Shown here one piece after another: positions 52,907-62,157 of a DNA stretch of 64,000 nt (position 1 is the first letter of the stretch; every line of letters starts with the position of its first letter). The stretch comes from Cytobacillus depressus. GTDB taxonomy: Bacteria; Bacillota; Bacilli; Bacillales; Cytobacillaceae. The notes below the pieces were generated by a model, which was not told the DNA's origin, did no database searches, and worked only from the letters and a program-made list of their open reading frames with translations. The DNA is taken from assembly GCF_008923245.1 (NCBI RefSeq), contig NZ_WBOS01000017.1, forward strand, positions 1 through 64,000, written 5' to 3'. The position numbers and the translations under genes were made by a program.

Positions 52907-52945
52907 ATCAAAGCGTTCCCCATGTATATTGGGAAACGCTTTGAT
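52907..52945 (-). terminator. Terminator of selA
   Basis: ATCAAAGCGTT.CCC pairs with GGGAAACGCTTTGAT (one mismatch); on the minus strand it is followed by TTTTTTT. It lies just after the selA stop and five bases after sspP. Confidence 0.85.
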
Positions 52946-52954
52946 CAAGATGCT

Positions 52955-54358
52955 TCAAAAAGCTTGAAATGCCTCTAAAATATATAATTCCTCTTCTAAA
53001 CTAACCGTTCTTAAATCTATTAATACCTCATCTCTCTGAATTCTTACAATAATTGCTGGTGAAAATTCTGTTCGTAATTTCTTCGCGACCTGTTCTGCTG
53101 TCCATTGATTATGCTTAATGACAGCTACAACAGAAGGAAGCTCAACTTCTGGCATCGTCCCCCCGCCTATTTGACCGAAGCTTTCCTTTATTGCCATAGT
53201 GAATTGTGAAGTAATGTCCCGCAGTTTTTCAATAAAAGCTTCAGTTCTTTCCATTAAAGCTTCTTTTGAAAGTAATATATCTCTGATAACAGGGATATTC
53301 TTTATGCCATTTTCTCCTTTTAAATAATCAATCAATGTCCCCTCAAGTGCTGCAAGAGTCATCTTATCCACTCTTAACACACGGGCAAGCTGATGTTCTT
53401 TTAAAAGCTGAATAAGCTCTTTTTTACCGGCGATAATGCCAGCTTGTGGACCGCCTAAAAGCTTGTCCCCGCTGAATGAAACAATATCCGCTCCCTGTTT
53501 CAATACTTCCTTCACAATCGGTTCTTCACCTATTCCATAACTGCTAAAATCATAAAGGGCCCCGCTGCCTAGATCTTCGTAGAATATAAGGCCTTTCGCT
53601 TTCGCTAAACCGGCTAATTCCTTTGTTGCTACTGATTGCGTAAAACCAATGATTTTAAAATTGCTCGTATGTACCTTTAAAATCATCGCAGACTGTTCGG
53701 TAATTGCCTTTTCATAGTCAACTAAATGTGTCTTATTCGTTGTGCCAACTTCAACTAAACAAGCCCCGCTTTCCTCCATAATCGAAGAGACTCTAAACGA
53801 TCCGCCAATTTCGACAAGCTGGCCTCTTGATACAATCACTTCTCTATTTTCAGCAAATGCCTTTAAGATTAAATAGACCGCTGCCGCATTATTATTTACA
53901 ACCATTGCCGCTTCAGCACCAGTCAGCTCTTTAATGAGCTCTTCTACATGTCGATGCCTTGACCCGCGCTCGCCTTCTTCTATATTGTATTCCAAATTCG
54001 AATAATGAAGTGCAATCTCATTCATATGCCTCACCGCATTTTCACTTAAACGAGCCCGGCCTAAATTTGTATGAAGAATCGTTCCAGTCGCATTAATAAT
54101 TCGCTTCATTGTAGGACGATATTTTTTGGCGATCAGTTCTTGTAACCTTGTAAAAAGTAATTCCAAAAATGCATTTGTTCCAGGTTCTGGTCCATCCCAT
54201 TTTTCAGTAAGTATCTCTTCCCGAGCTTCCGCAAGCACTGTTTTCAGTTCGCCCGTCATATGTATAAAATGAATCCCGTTATTTTCCGCCAAAAGGATAA
54301 AACGTTCGTCCCTTTGCAGTTCATGGACGGCGGGGATATTTTTGAGCCATTCTTTCAC
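52955..54358 (-). CDS. selA: L-seryl-tRNA(Sec) selenium transferase SelA
   Basis: A 467-residue PLP enzyme that converts seryl-tRNA(Sec) to selenocysteyl-tRNA(Sec) with selenophosphate. The PLP lysine is in VSFSGDKLLGGPQAG. INATGTILHTNLGRARLS, YNIEEGERGSRHRHVEELI and VNNNAAAVYL are family motifs. The GTG at 54358 is preferred because TTGGAGGGAAA precedes it; an in-frame GTG at 54382 is upstream of that site. With selD 500 bases away it shows the organism can make selenocysteine. selB and the tRNA gene selC are not in the window. Confidence 0.95.
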   Translation of the reverse strand: MKEWLKNIPAVHELQRDERFILLAENNGIHFIHMTGELKTVLAEAREEILTEKWDGPEPGTNAFLELLFTRLQELIAKKYRPTMKRIINATGTILHTNLGRARLSENAVRHMNEIALHYSNLEYNIEEGERGSRHRHVEELIKELTGAEAAMVVNNNAAAVYLILKAFAENREVIVSRGQLVEIGGSFRVSSIMEESGACLVEVGTTNKTHLVDYEKAITEQSAMILKVHTSNFKIIGFTQSVATKELAGLAKAKGLIFYEDLGSGALYDFSSYGIGEEPIVKEVLKQGADIVSFSGDKLLGGPQAGIIAGKKELIQLLKEHQLARVLRVDKMTLAALEGTLIDYLKGENGIKNIPVIRDILLSKEALMERTEAFIEKLRDITSQFTMAIKESFGQIGGGTMPEVELPSVVAVIKHNQWTAEQVAKKLRTEFSPAIIVRIQRDEVLIDLRTVSLEEELYILEAFQAF

Positions 54359-54438
54359 CGATTTCCCTCCAATCTTGGTCACATTATATCATTTAAAAAA
54401 TGCAAAATTAAATAAACCTTCCTCATATAGAAGAAGGC

Positions 54439-54687
54439 TTAAGCTGAAGGTTCTTCCTGAATCATTTCAATAATTTGCCCGGATTTCGGGAATAATCCTG
54501 TTTCGTCTTTTGAATAAATTTTTTCCCCATTGACGCTCACTTCAAACACCCCGCCTTTGCTAGGGATGAGTTCCATCTTTACAATGCCATGACGGAAATG
54601 AGTAAACAGTTCTTCCGCGACACGCGCGGCTTTCGGCGCATAGTTTCACATCATGCAAAATTCGATTTTGACGTTATACTTTTTCAA
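54439..54687 (-). CDS. SelW/Rdx-family selenoprotein (in-frame UGA = Sec14)
   Basis: An 82-residue thioredoxin-like Rdx protein read through UGA at 54646-54648 (codon 14). The redox motif becomes FCMMUNYAPKAARVAEEL, the CxxU motif of SelW/SelT/SelH-type proteins. After the UGA the frame keeps the family pattern (LIPSKGGVFEVSVNGEKIYS, GLFPKSGQIIEMI). It starts at TTG 54687 after GAGGAGG. A hairpin CCGCG-CGUGU-CGCGG begins 17 bases after the UGA (54615-54629) and fits a bacterial SECIS. It lies between selA and selD, divergent from selD. A thiol/selenol redox role is expected; partner unknown. Confidence 0.9.
54615..54629 (-). promoter_or_regulatory. SECIS-like hairpin of the SelW-family gene
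   Basis: CCGCG and CGCGG form a perfect 5-bp stem with loop CGUGU, starting 17 bases after the in-frame UGA, within the usual distance for bacterial SelB-binding elements. Structure inferred by eye only. Confidence 0.55.
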
Positions 54688-54834
54688 CGCGCGACCTCCT
54701 CTAGTAAGGTGATTTAATTTTCACACTATATATGTTTGTCATTTTAGTATAAACCGCTTTTTTCCGCAATAAATCAGATTGTATTTTGTGATTTTATCTT
54801 CAATTAAAGGTATACTGAATTTGGAGGTGGTATC

Positions 54835-55884
54835 GTGAGCGAGCAGGAAAAAATTCGGTTAACGTCGTTGTCAACGAAAGCTGGCTGAGGCTGCAAAATT
54901 GGTCCTGAGGACTTGACGCAAGTTTTGCGTCTTTTACCAAAGCAAGATTCTGTGCCGGAGTTGCTAGTCGGCCATGAAACATCAGATGATGCAGGTGTGT
55001 ATCAATTAACCGATTCCATTGCATTAATTCAAACGGTTGATTATTTTACGCCAATTGTTGATGATCCATACATGTTTGGACAAATCGCAGCAGCCAATGC
55101 ACTAAGTGATGTGTATGCGATGGGTGGTCAGCCAAAAACTGTTCTGAATATTGTCGGATATCCTGTTAAAAAGCTTGGTCCTGATATTCTGGCGGAAATT
55201 TTAAGAGGTGCCGGAGATAAGGTGCAAGAAGCTGGTGCTGTTACAGTTGGTGGACATTCAGTCGATGATCAAGAGCCCAAATTCGGCTTGTCTGTGACCG
55301 GTATCGTCCATCCAGAGCGCTACTGGAAAAATGTCGGTGCAAAACCAGGAGATGCTCTTGTTTTAACAAAACCACTTGGCGTAGGGATTTTAACGACAGG
55401 TATTAAAAGAGGTGTCGTTTCCCGCGATCAAGAAATTGCCGTTACGCAAACAATGGCGATGTTAAATAAAATGGCAGCCGAAATTTTAACGACCTTTACG
55501 CCACATGCTGTCACCGATATTACCGGCTTTGGGTTGCTTGGACACGGCAGTGAAATGGCAAGAGGAAGCCATGTTAGTTTGGAAATCGATTATAGTCAAG
55601 TTCCATTATTGGATGGTACATATGAACTTGCGAAAGATGGAATTGTTCCGGGCGGGTCAAAAGCTAATCATAAATGGCTTGAAAATGAAGTACAGTATGA
55701 AAACATTCCTTACGAAAGCCAATTGATTTTATGTGATGCAATTACCTCTGGAGGGTTGCTCGTGTCAATGCCCAAGGATTCAGCACAAGATTATATTGCG
55801 AAATTACATGAAGCTGGATTGTCATCTGCTTCTATCATAGGAGAGGTCCTTCCTAAACTGGAAAAATTGATCTTAGTAAAATAA
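54835..55884 (+). CDS. selD: Selenide, water dikinase SelD (selenoprotein, Sec18)
   Basis: A 349-residue enzyme making selenophosphate from selenide and ATP. The frame begins at GTG 54835 after TTGGAGGTGG and contains UGA at 54886-54888 (codon 18) in LSTKAGUGCKIGPEDL, the catalytic Sec/Cys position of SelD. Without read-through the gene appears to start at 54913 and loses its active site. Later motifs: HETSDDAGVYQL (ATP/Mg), GGQPKTVLNIVGYP, TDITGFGLLGHG and GGSKAN. A GUCC-UGA-GGAC hairpin starts 14 bases after the UGA and may act as SECIS. Divergent from the SelW-like gene. Confidence 0.93.
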
Positions 55885-55921
55885 TAGAGAATTTCTAAAT
55901 CATTTTTGAAGGATGATGAAT

Positions 55922-56662
55922 ATGGACTTTCAAAAATATATAAATCGATTGGCTATTGATGGAGAACAGTACCCAACAATCGACTTTCTATCTGAATTGC
56001 AAAGAAATCATATGGAAAACATCCCTTTTGAAAATTTAGATGTAACAAGAAAAGTTGAAATCCTGCTTGATACAAGAAGGATTTACGAGAAAATTATCGG
56101 TATGCATCGCGGCGGGTATTGCTATGAATTAAATGGCCTCTTTCAGCTTTTATTAACTCACCTTGGATTTCGCTCTTACCTTATCGCTTGTACGGTGAAC
56201 AAGCCAAACGGATGGGCAAAACCAAATACACATGCAGCCATAATCGTTCAACTTGATCAGCCATTTCTTATAGATGTCGGATTCGGAGATTCTGTCCGTC
56301 AGCCGCTTCCGTTAACAAGAGAGGAACGAACAGATGTCAGTGGAACGTATCGGGTCATAAAAGAAGAGCAAGATTTCTATTATTTACAGCGGTTAGAGGA
56401 GTTGGGGTGGAAAACACTCTATCGCTTTTCAGATTCACCTAAGCAATTAACGGATTTTACAGAAGGCTGTCTCTATAATCAACATTCTCCGGAATCCAGT
56501 TTTACACATGGCGATATTGTAACAATTGCGACAAAAACAGGCCGTATCACTCTAAATGACCTAACCGTTACTGAAACAAAAAATAATCAAAAAACGAAAT
56601 GGAATCTAACAGAAGCAGAAAAACAGAAATTTCTTAAGGAAATATTTGAAATTACTATATAA
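55922..56662 (+). CDS. Arylamine N-acetyltransferase (NAT)
   Basis: A 246-residue NAT. The catalytic triad is complete: C67 in MHRGGYCYELN, H104 in PNTHAAI and D118 in LIDVGFGD. It transfers acetyl from acetyl-CoA to arylamines or hydrazines through a cysteine intermediate. The N-terminal helical domain starts MDFQKYINRL and contains HMENIPFENLD. The start at 55922 is preferred for spacing from GAAGG. It lies 37 bases after selD and may share its transcript; a terminator follows. Confidence 0.9.
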   Translation: MDFQKYINRLAIDGEQYPTIDFLSELQRNHMENIPFENLDVTRKVEILLDTRRIYEKIIGMHRGGYCYELNGLFQLLLTHLGFRSYLIACTVNKPNGWAKPNTHAAIIVQLDQPFLIDVGFGDSVRQPLPLTREERTDVSGTYRVIKEEQDFYYLQRLEELGWKTLYRFSDSPKQLTDFTEGCLYNQHSPESSFTHGDIVTIATKTGRITLNDLTVTETKNNQKTKWNLTEAEKQKFLKEIFEITI

Positions 56663-56712
56663 AATAGGCTATCTAGTAGGTCAGTTTCACTTGATTTACT
56701 AGATAGCTTATT
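56663..56712 (+). terminator. Terminator of the NAT gene
   Basis: AATAGGCTATCTAGTA (56663-56678) and TACTAGATAGCTTATT (56697-56712) form a 16-bp stem with one mismatch, followed by CCATTTTTAATTT, directly after the NAT stop. Confidence 0.8.
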
Positions 56713-56731
56713 CCATTTTTAATTTATGAGA

Positions 56732-56847
56732 TTAATTAACCTCTATTCTATCTACCAAAATTACTTGAAATCCCGCCGTTGCTCCTAAGTAAGCGATTCC
56801 TCTTCCTATCACACCTGATCCAACAGCTACCTATAATTCTTTACCAT
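56732..56847 (-). pseudogene. 3-hydroxybutyryl-CoA dehydrogenase N-terminal relic
   Basis: From an ATG at 56847 (MVKN), after a one-base shift, the minus strand reads VAVGSGVIGRGIAYLGATAG and FQVILVDRIE to a stop. This is the NAD-binding start of a 3-hydroxyacyl-CoA dehydrogenase (GxGxxG). Nothing downstream continues the protein. The remains span about 35 codons of a gene normally near 285. Confidence 0.6.
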
Positions 56848-57383
56848 TTACCTATGCACCCCTGATTACATACTATACATAACGACCCTGTATTTTTAGA
56901 CTAGATTATCAAGATGTTTAAAGGTTTATTTCCTTAATTAAATTATTAACAATGGAGTTTTTATTAGGGGCCTCGGTACTGTTCCTCCAGTCCATTTTAG
57001 GCACTATAATGGAACAATTAGAAGGAGTAGAAGAAATATATGGAAGCCATTAAATCTATTTATGAATTTTTTAAGAAATCCAGTTGTTTTGAGGGTTTTA
57101 GTAACTTAAAAAGTCGATTCCTTATCGTATCGGAATCGACTTTTTAGGTTAAATCTTATTAGGATGCTACATTTTCCTTACAAATACCTAATCTTAATAC
57201 ATACTAATGATATTAATTCATACCTTCAGGGGAAAAGTTTCCTTGATATTTATTTTGAGAATTAAGAAAAACAAGTGATTCTCCTGGTATAGAGCATGCT
57301 CCTTCACGCTTGACAATCCTAAGCAAAAGTTTATTAATTTAAGTTTCGATTTAAATTTAGTAGGTTCAGACTTAAATGGGAAA
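56848..57383. other. Intergenic region with terminator hairpin
   Basis: About 540 bases without an intact gene. A perfect 14-bp hairpin (57108-57121 with 57132-57145, AAAAAGTCGATTCC type) flanked by A and T runs is a bidirectional terminator, probably for the symporter operon on the minus strand. A 61-codon minus frame at 57218-57403 has no support. Confidence 0.65.
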
Positions 57384-58622
57384 TTAGGAAACCTTTGACT
57401 CAACCTGATTAAATATTTCTTCGTCCATCATTTCTAATCGAGATGCGACAACTGTCGTTCCAGTTAAATCACCAACAATATTTGTTGTCGTATGGCCAAT
57501 ATCAATGATTGGCCATATTCCGGCTAATATTGGGACCAATGTAAGTGGAAACCCCAGTGTTGATAATAATACTGTAGACATTACAACACCCGCTCCTTTT
57601 ACACCCGCTGCACCAATTGAAAGTACTAAACCAAGAAATACAAACTGGAGAATCAAGCCGAATGTAATGGGGATACCATATAAGTTAGCTGCAAAAACGG
57701 ATATTACACCTAGAGCTGCAGCCATTCCATCCATGTTAACTGTTGCGCCGAGCGGAAGTGTAAAACCATAAATTTTTTCCGGAATTCCTAAATTTTTATC
57801 TGCTACTCTCATGGATACTGGTAATGTTGCATTACTTGAAGTAGTGCTCGCAGCTACTAACATCGCTGGTGATATGTTCCTATAAAAAGTGAGTGGATTT
57901 TTGCGCCCCATTAATTTAATAAACAGTGGATAAACAATAAATAATATGATGAGGAGAGCTATATAATCTGCTACAATGAATCGGCCTACTTCTGCAAGCA
58001 TCTTACTTCCTAATGTTCCAGTCATATTGGCTACCAAAGCTAAAATACCATATGGTGCAATATACATGACAAATTCTGTGATCTTTATCATCAAATCCGC
58101 ACCTTCATTAACTAACTTATTTAAACCTTTAGCTTTGTCGCCCAAAGATAATAACCCAATTCCTATAAATATAGAGGCAATAATGATTTGAAGCATGTTC
58201 GTTTCAGCCATCGCTTGAACGATGTTAGTTGGAAACCAGCCTACAATTTGATTAAGAAAACTAAATTCCACAGCATCCACTGTTTCTCCCGTTTTCAAAA
58301 GTCCGACAGTGCCTTTTCCCGGATTTATAATTTTTGCGATTGCGATTCCTATTGCAGTAGCTATAATACCTGTAACGATAAAATAAACACCAATTTTGCT
58401 TCCCACTGAACGCAATGAACGGATATCTTCCATCTTTGTGATCCCAGAAATGAGGCAACAAATGGTTAGCGGTACAATTAACATCTTAAGTAAACTAATA
58501 AAAATATAGCCAATTGGTTCTAAAACTACTGATTTAGGACCTAATATTAACCCTAGTATTATTCCTATTATCGTGCATACAGCAATCTGGGTATATAATT
58601 GTCTCTTAAACCACCATTTCAT
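57384..58622 (-). CDS. Dicarboxylate/amino acid:cation symporter (DAACS)
   Basis: A 412-residue glutamate/dicarboxylate transporter-family protein. The re-entrant loop motifs are VAASTTSSNATLPVSM and GATVNMDGMAAALG; the latter has NMDGM in place of NMDGT. GHTTTNIVGDLTGT near the C terminus is also typical. Members import glutamate, aspartate, C4-dicarboxylates or neutral amino acids with Na+ or H+. AGGAGGATTT precedes the ATG. It ends a cluster with RidA and two PLP enzymes, suggesting that the substrate of that pathway is an amino acid. Confidence 0.9.
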   Translation of the reverse strand: MKWWFKRQLYTQIAVCTIIGIILGLILGPKSVVLEPIGYIFISLLKMLIVPLTICCLISGITKMEDIRSLRSVGSKIGVYFIVTGIIATAIGIAIAKIINPGKGTVGLLKTGETVDAVEFSFLNQIVGWFPTNIVQAMAETNMLQIIIASIFIGIGLLSLGDKAKGLNKLVNEGADLMIKITEFVMYIAPYGILALVANMTGTLGSKMLAEVGRFIVADYIALLIILFIVYPLFIKLMGRKNPLTFYRNISPAMLVAASTTSSNATLPVSMRVADKNLGIPEKIYGFTLPLGATVNMDGMAAALGVISVFAANLYGIPITFGLILQFVFLGLVLSIGAAGVKGAGVVMSTVLLSTLGFPLTLVPILAGIWPIIDIGHTTTNIVGDLTGTTVVASRLEMMDEEIFNQVESKVS

Positions 58623-58812
58623 TATAAATCCTCCTAGTAATTTAGAATATTTTTTCTAATCTTGGAGAATGGAACATAGTTGTATTTTCTCAATTTTTAA
58701 AATCACAAGTGTTGCGTAAATAATTTCGAAATATTCAGTTTATTTTCTTCGTTTTGTGACAGCGTTTTTATTTAACCGGGGAGAAGTAGCCAATATCAAT
58801 TATGTGTTCTAA

Positions 58813-58830
58813 GCGCTCAAACTTGAGCGC
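58813..58830. repeat. Dyad GCGCTCAA-AC-TTGAGCGC
   Basis: A perfect 8-bp inverted repeat with a 2-base centre, 190 bases upstream of the symporter start. No U run follows on either strand, so it is more likely an operator than a terminator. Confidence 0.35.
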
Positions 58831-58920
58831 CTTTAATTGTTATATTACATTTAACTATTTAACTATCTTCCTTCATTGAAAACTCGATTTCATAGAGTAT
58901 CCTGTATTTCTTTAATATCC

Positions 58921-59358
58921 TCATGTAGAAACGGCTGCAATCAATTGAATTTCAACCGGTGCATCACCTGGCAATGACGCAACACCTATCGCGGCCCGGC
59001 TCCCTATACCTGCATTCCCCAATTCTTCGTATAGGTATTCAGAAGCAAAGTCTGCTAGACTGGAATGCGCTTTGAATGTCTCTTCCGCATTAATGTAAAC
59101 GGTGAGCGCAAGTATCTGCTCCACCCGTTCTTGATCCGTAAGTATATTCTTAACTGCAGTAAGTGCATTGGCCACCGCTTGCCTAACTGCTGCTTTATAG
59201 GTGGAAACCGACTGCTCGACACTGACTTTTCCGATTTGAATCAGTTCTCCATTGTTCCTAGGTGTCATCCCAGCTGTATAGACAAGACTTCCAAACCGTG
59301 ATGCTGGAACATATTTCCCCTGCGGAATTGGATTAGTTTTTGCTCCATACGTACTCAT
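58921..59358 (-). CDS. RidA-family enamine/imine deaminase
   Basis: A 145-residue YjgF/YER057c/UK114 protein. It has the trimer core SRFGSLVYTAGMTPRNNGE, a long helix region (AVRQAVANALTAVKNILTD) and the ending NAGIGSRAAIGVASLPGDAPVEI, whose conserved Arg (SRAAIG) binds the substrate carboxylate in RidA proteins. They hydrolyse reactive enamines such as 2-aminoacrylate released by PLP enzymes. Its ATG overlaps the aminotransferase stop by four bases. Context shows it protects against, or takes part in, the product of that enzyme. Confidence 0.9.
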   Translation of the reverse strand: MSTYGAKTNPIPQGKYVPASRFGSLVYTAGMTPRNNGELIQIGKVSVEQSVSTYKAAVRQAVANALTAVKNILTDQERVEQILALTVYINAEETFKAHSSLADFASEYLYEELGNAGIGSRAAIGVASLPGDAPVEIQLIAAVST

Positions 59359-60569
59359 TTTCGATACTGCTCCACAACTTTAATGACACGGTCAATGGCA
59401 GAAACTGCCGCTATATGATCTTGCGAAAAGTTGATGCGGAAGCTATCAGCGAACTGTGGGCCAAACTCTGTACCAGGGGTTACAATAACATCGGCCTGGA
59501 GGCGAAGAATCTTAACGAATTCATTTATTGGTACCCCAAATTCAAGAATTTTCGGAAAGAGATAGCTGCCTGCCTCTGTGGCTCTCGCTCTAAATCCCCC
59601 AGCAGCGCTCAGCTTCGCAAGCAAATCATCACGAATTGCTTGGTGCTGGGCAATTCGTCGGGTCATCCATCCTTCCGGCTCAGCAAACCAAGATTTCAAT
59701 ACGGCCTGGCTATAGCCACCTGCACGAAGAGATACAATAGCCTGCAGTTTCTCCATACGGTCAATAATTTTAGCTGATCCGAATGCTACACCAAGCCTGT
59801 ACCCACTTAACGACTCTGTTTTTGATGGTCCCATGATGGTTATTACATTTTCGGGATTAATATTTTTCTGCGCACATAGGTGTGTATAAGGCCGTCCCTC
59901 AAAAATCTGGCGGGAGTATAGTTCATCAGCGATGACTGTTGCACCGTACTGCTGTGCTAAATCCGCAATCTCGCGGATTTCATCCGGTGAATAGATGACA
60001 CCTGTAGGATTATTCGGATTAGAGAACAAAAAGAGTTTGACACCGGCTTTAAAAGCGCCCTCCAGCTGAGTTAAATCCAAACCTGCGCATGTGTCTGTTT
60101 TGAAATAGTCCATCTGAATGGGAACGACTTCACCTTCAAAGAATTCAACTAATTTTCGATTGGCAAAATAGTCTGGCACAACAATTGCTACCTTGTCGCC
60201 TCTAGCAATAGTAGATCCCATTGCAAGGAACAGTGCCCCTTGTGTTCCTGGAGTAATAATAACATTCTGGTCTGCGTTAATCGTTGTACCCGTAAATTTT
60301 GAAAGCTTTTCGGCTAAATTTTCCCGGATCATTATACTTCCTCGATACTCGGTATAGGCTTGCTTTCCACCGATATGGACACCTTCGATGAAGTCATCTA
60401 ATGTACCTGGAATTGGCTCAAAAGCATCAACATCACCATGCGAAAAGTCAACCGGTGTACCAGAAATCTTCTCGCCACGCAGTTTAATTTCATCTGTGTT
60501 CTGTCGTACTTCTTGTCCGGGTGCATATTCAGCACCAAGTTTTAAAAATTTTTCTTCTATTGAATTCAT
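59355..60569 (-). CDS. Class I/II PLP-dependent aminotransferase
   Basis: A 404-residue fold-type I aminotransferase. NPNNPTGVIYS precedes the aldimine region; the PLP lysine is in IMGPSKTESLSGYRLG and the carboxylate-binding Arg in SFRINFSQDH. It may be an aminotransferase or a beta-lyase, as both share this fold. GAGAGGGATT precedes the ATG. It is translationally coupled to RidA, and lies 65 bases after a class V PLP enzyme in the same direction. Substrate unknown. Confidence 0.88.
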   Translation of the reverse strand: MNSIEEKFLKLGAEYAPGQEVRQNTDEIKLRGEKISGTPVDFSHGDVDAFEPIPGTLDDFIEGVHIGGKQAYTEYRGSIMIRENLAEKLSKFTGTTINADQNVIITPGTQGALFLAMGSTIARGDKVAIVVPDYFANRKLVEFFEGEVVPIQMDYFKTDTCAGLDLTQLEGAFKAGVKLFLFSNPNNPTGVIYSPDEIREIADLAQQYGATVIADELYSRQIFEGRPYTHLCAQKNINPENVITIMGPSKTESLSGYRLGVAFGSAKIIDRMEKLQAIVSLRAGGYSQAVLKSWFAEPEGWMTRRIAQHQAIRDDLLAKLSAAGGFRARATEAGSYLFPKILEFGVPINEFVKILRLQADVIVTPGTEFGPQFADSFRINFSQDHIAAVSAIDRVIKVVEQYRK

Positions 60570-60634
60570 TATTAATCCCTCTCTTCTCTTTTATTTCAAT
60601 TTTTATATACGGAATATTAAGCAAATTATAATTA

Positions 60635-61942
60635 TTAAGAACGAAAAACAGTTGCATTTCTTTCAACGATTTTCTGTGTTATTTCTAAAAATTCTTCTAT
60701 CTCTTCCACACTATTACAATGTAAAGGCGATACCCTTATTGAACCGGTCATTCCAAATGACTCTAGCATTCTTTTAGAATAAATGCTTGTAGCTACACGA
60801 TCATACACTATAACATTTTCATTTCCATACTGACTGACAGCTTCTTTATAACCTAGACCTTCTATACTTATAGCAACTATGAAATCCCTTTTGGACAAAT
60901 CTTTATAATCAAGATGGACAGTCACCCCTGAAATATTTCTCAACCCTCTAATTTTATTTGTTCCGTTAAGCATTATTTCTAGAAGTGATCTTTCATGTAG
61001 AGCTATCCTAGTCATTCCTTCTACATATAAACTTCTTTTATCATGTGCATCTGAAAATTCACTTCCTATCCAGCACACATATTCTACAATCTCGCTTATT
61101 GAGGCAAAATGACCCGGTATCGGACTGCCAAGTTGTAAATCACCGTCAGCCTTTCCAAATAGACGATGATGCGGGAGATTGGCAGCTCTTTCGGAAAGGT
61201 AAGCAATGCCACAACCTCTTACTCCGAAGAATTTGTATGGCGCAAAGTTCATTGCATCCACAGGAGTTTTTTCTATATCAATTATACCGTGTGGAGCATG
61301 CTGTACAGCATCTACAATAATATATAGATCCGGCTTTATCTTTCTTGCTTCTTTTACAATAGTCTCGATGTCTAAAATAGCACCTGATATATTTGATGCG
61401 TAAATCACACTCAAAAGACAAGTTTCATTGTCAATAAGCTTTGTTATTTCTTCAACATCAACTCCCCCAGTTACAGGATTTGTCTTAGCCACCCGAAATT
61501 CCTTTTCCAACTTATTTGCATATAACTTTGCCGCATCAAAAGCAGATGGATGCTCTAATTCAGTAGTAACAATGTTTGTTCCCTCAATATTTTCAGCAAT
61601 CACACCAGTAATTTCAAAAATGGCCTTAGAAGCAGTAAGGTAGGTTGCGATACTGCCCTTTTTTGCATTAAATATGATTCGTGTATCGTCTATCCCCTTT
61701 TGCTCAATCTCAGATAAATATCTGGCTGCTTCATGGTCGCGTTGAGGATGATCAGGAATCATATCAAACTGTGTAAATTTTTTATTTGCACTCTTTAATT
61801 TAAAGGATCCTCCAGCATTATCAAAAAACAATCGCTTCTTTTGTTTAAGAGGATCCACATCAATAAAAGCAAATTTCTCTCTAATTTCCGCTAGTAGTTC
61901 ATTACTAAATAACGTTTCATTCGTCAGTTTAACCACTTTCAT
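60635..61942 (-). CDS. Class V aminotransferase-fold PLP enzyme (cysteine-desulfurase-like)
   Basis: A 435-residue PLP enzyme of the NifS/isopenicillin-N-epimerase/selenocysteine-lyase fold. LFFDNAGGSFKLKSANKK at the N terminus, TTELEHPSAFDAAKLYANKL, IVDAVQHAPHGIIDIE and the PLP lysine in MNFAPYKFFGVRG support this. A conserved desulfurase cysteine loop is not obvious (only SPLHCNSVEE near the end), so sulfur transfer is uncertain. GGGGGTTTT precedes the ATG. First structural gene after the GntR regulator. Confidence 0.85.
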   Translation of the reverse strand: MKVVKLTNETLFSNELLAEIREKFAFIDVDPLKQKKRLFFDNAGGSFKLKSANKKFTQFDMIPDHPQRDHEAARYLSEIEQKGIDDTRIIFNAKKGSIATYLTASKAIFEITGVIAENIEGTNIVTTELEHPSAFDAAKLYANKLEKEFRVAKTNPVTGGVDVEEITKLIDNETCLLSVIYASNISGAILDIETIVKEARKIKPDLYIIVDAVQHAPHGIIDIEKTPVDAMNFAPYKFFGVRGCGIAYLSERAANLPHHRLFGKADGDLQLGSPIPGHFASISEIVEYVCWIGSEFSDAHDKRSLYVEGMTRIALHERSLLEIMLNGTNKIRGLRNISGVTVHLDYKDLSKRDFIVAISIEGLGYKEAVSQYGNENVIVYDRVATSIYSKRMLESFGMTGSIRVSPLHCNSVEEIEEFLEITQKIVERNATVFRS

Positions 61943-62157
61943 AAAACCCCCAATAGATTATTATTTTTGGCTTCTATGAATAAATAAAATAAAAAAATAT
62001 CATCGTTTCTCTTCTTTTCATTCCACTAACATCAAAATAAATGAATACCTAATAGAACAACTACTGGTCTAAACCATATTTCACCCCCTTTTTTATCTCG
62101 TTTTAGTGGTTCCCCATTAAACTGACTTAGAGGAGTAATAATAGCTACTTTGCTTTT

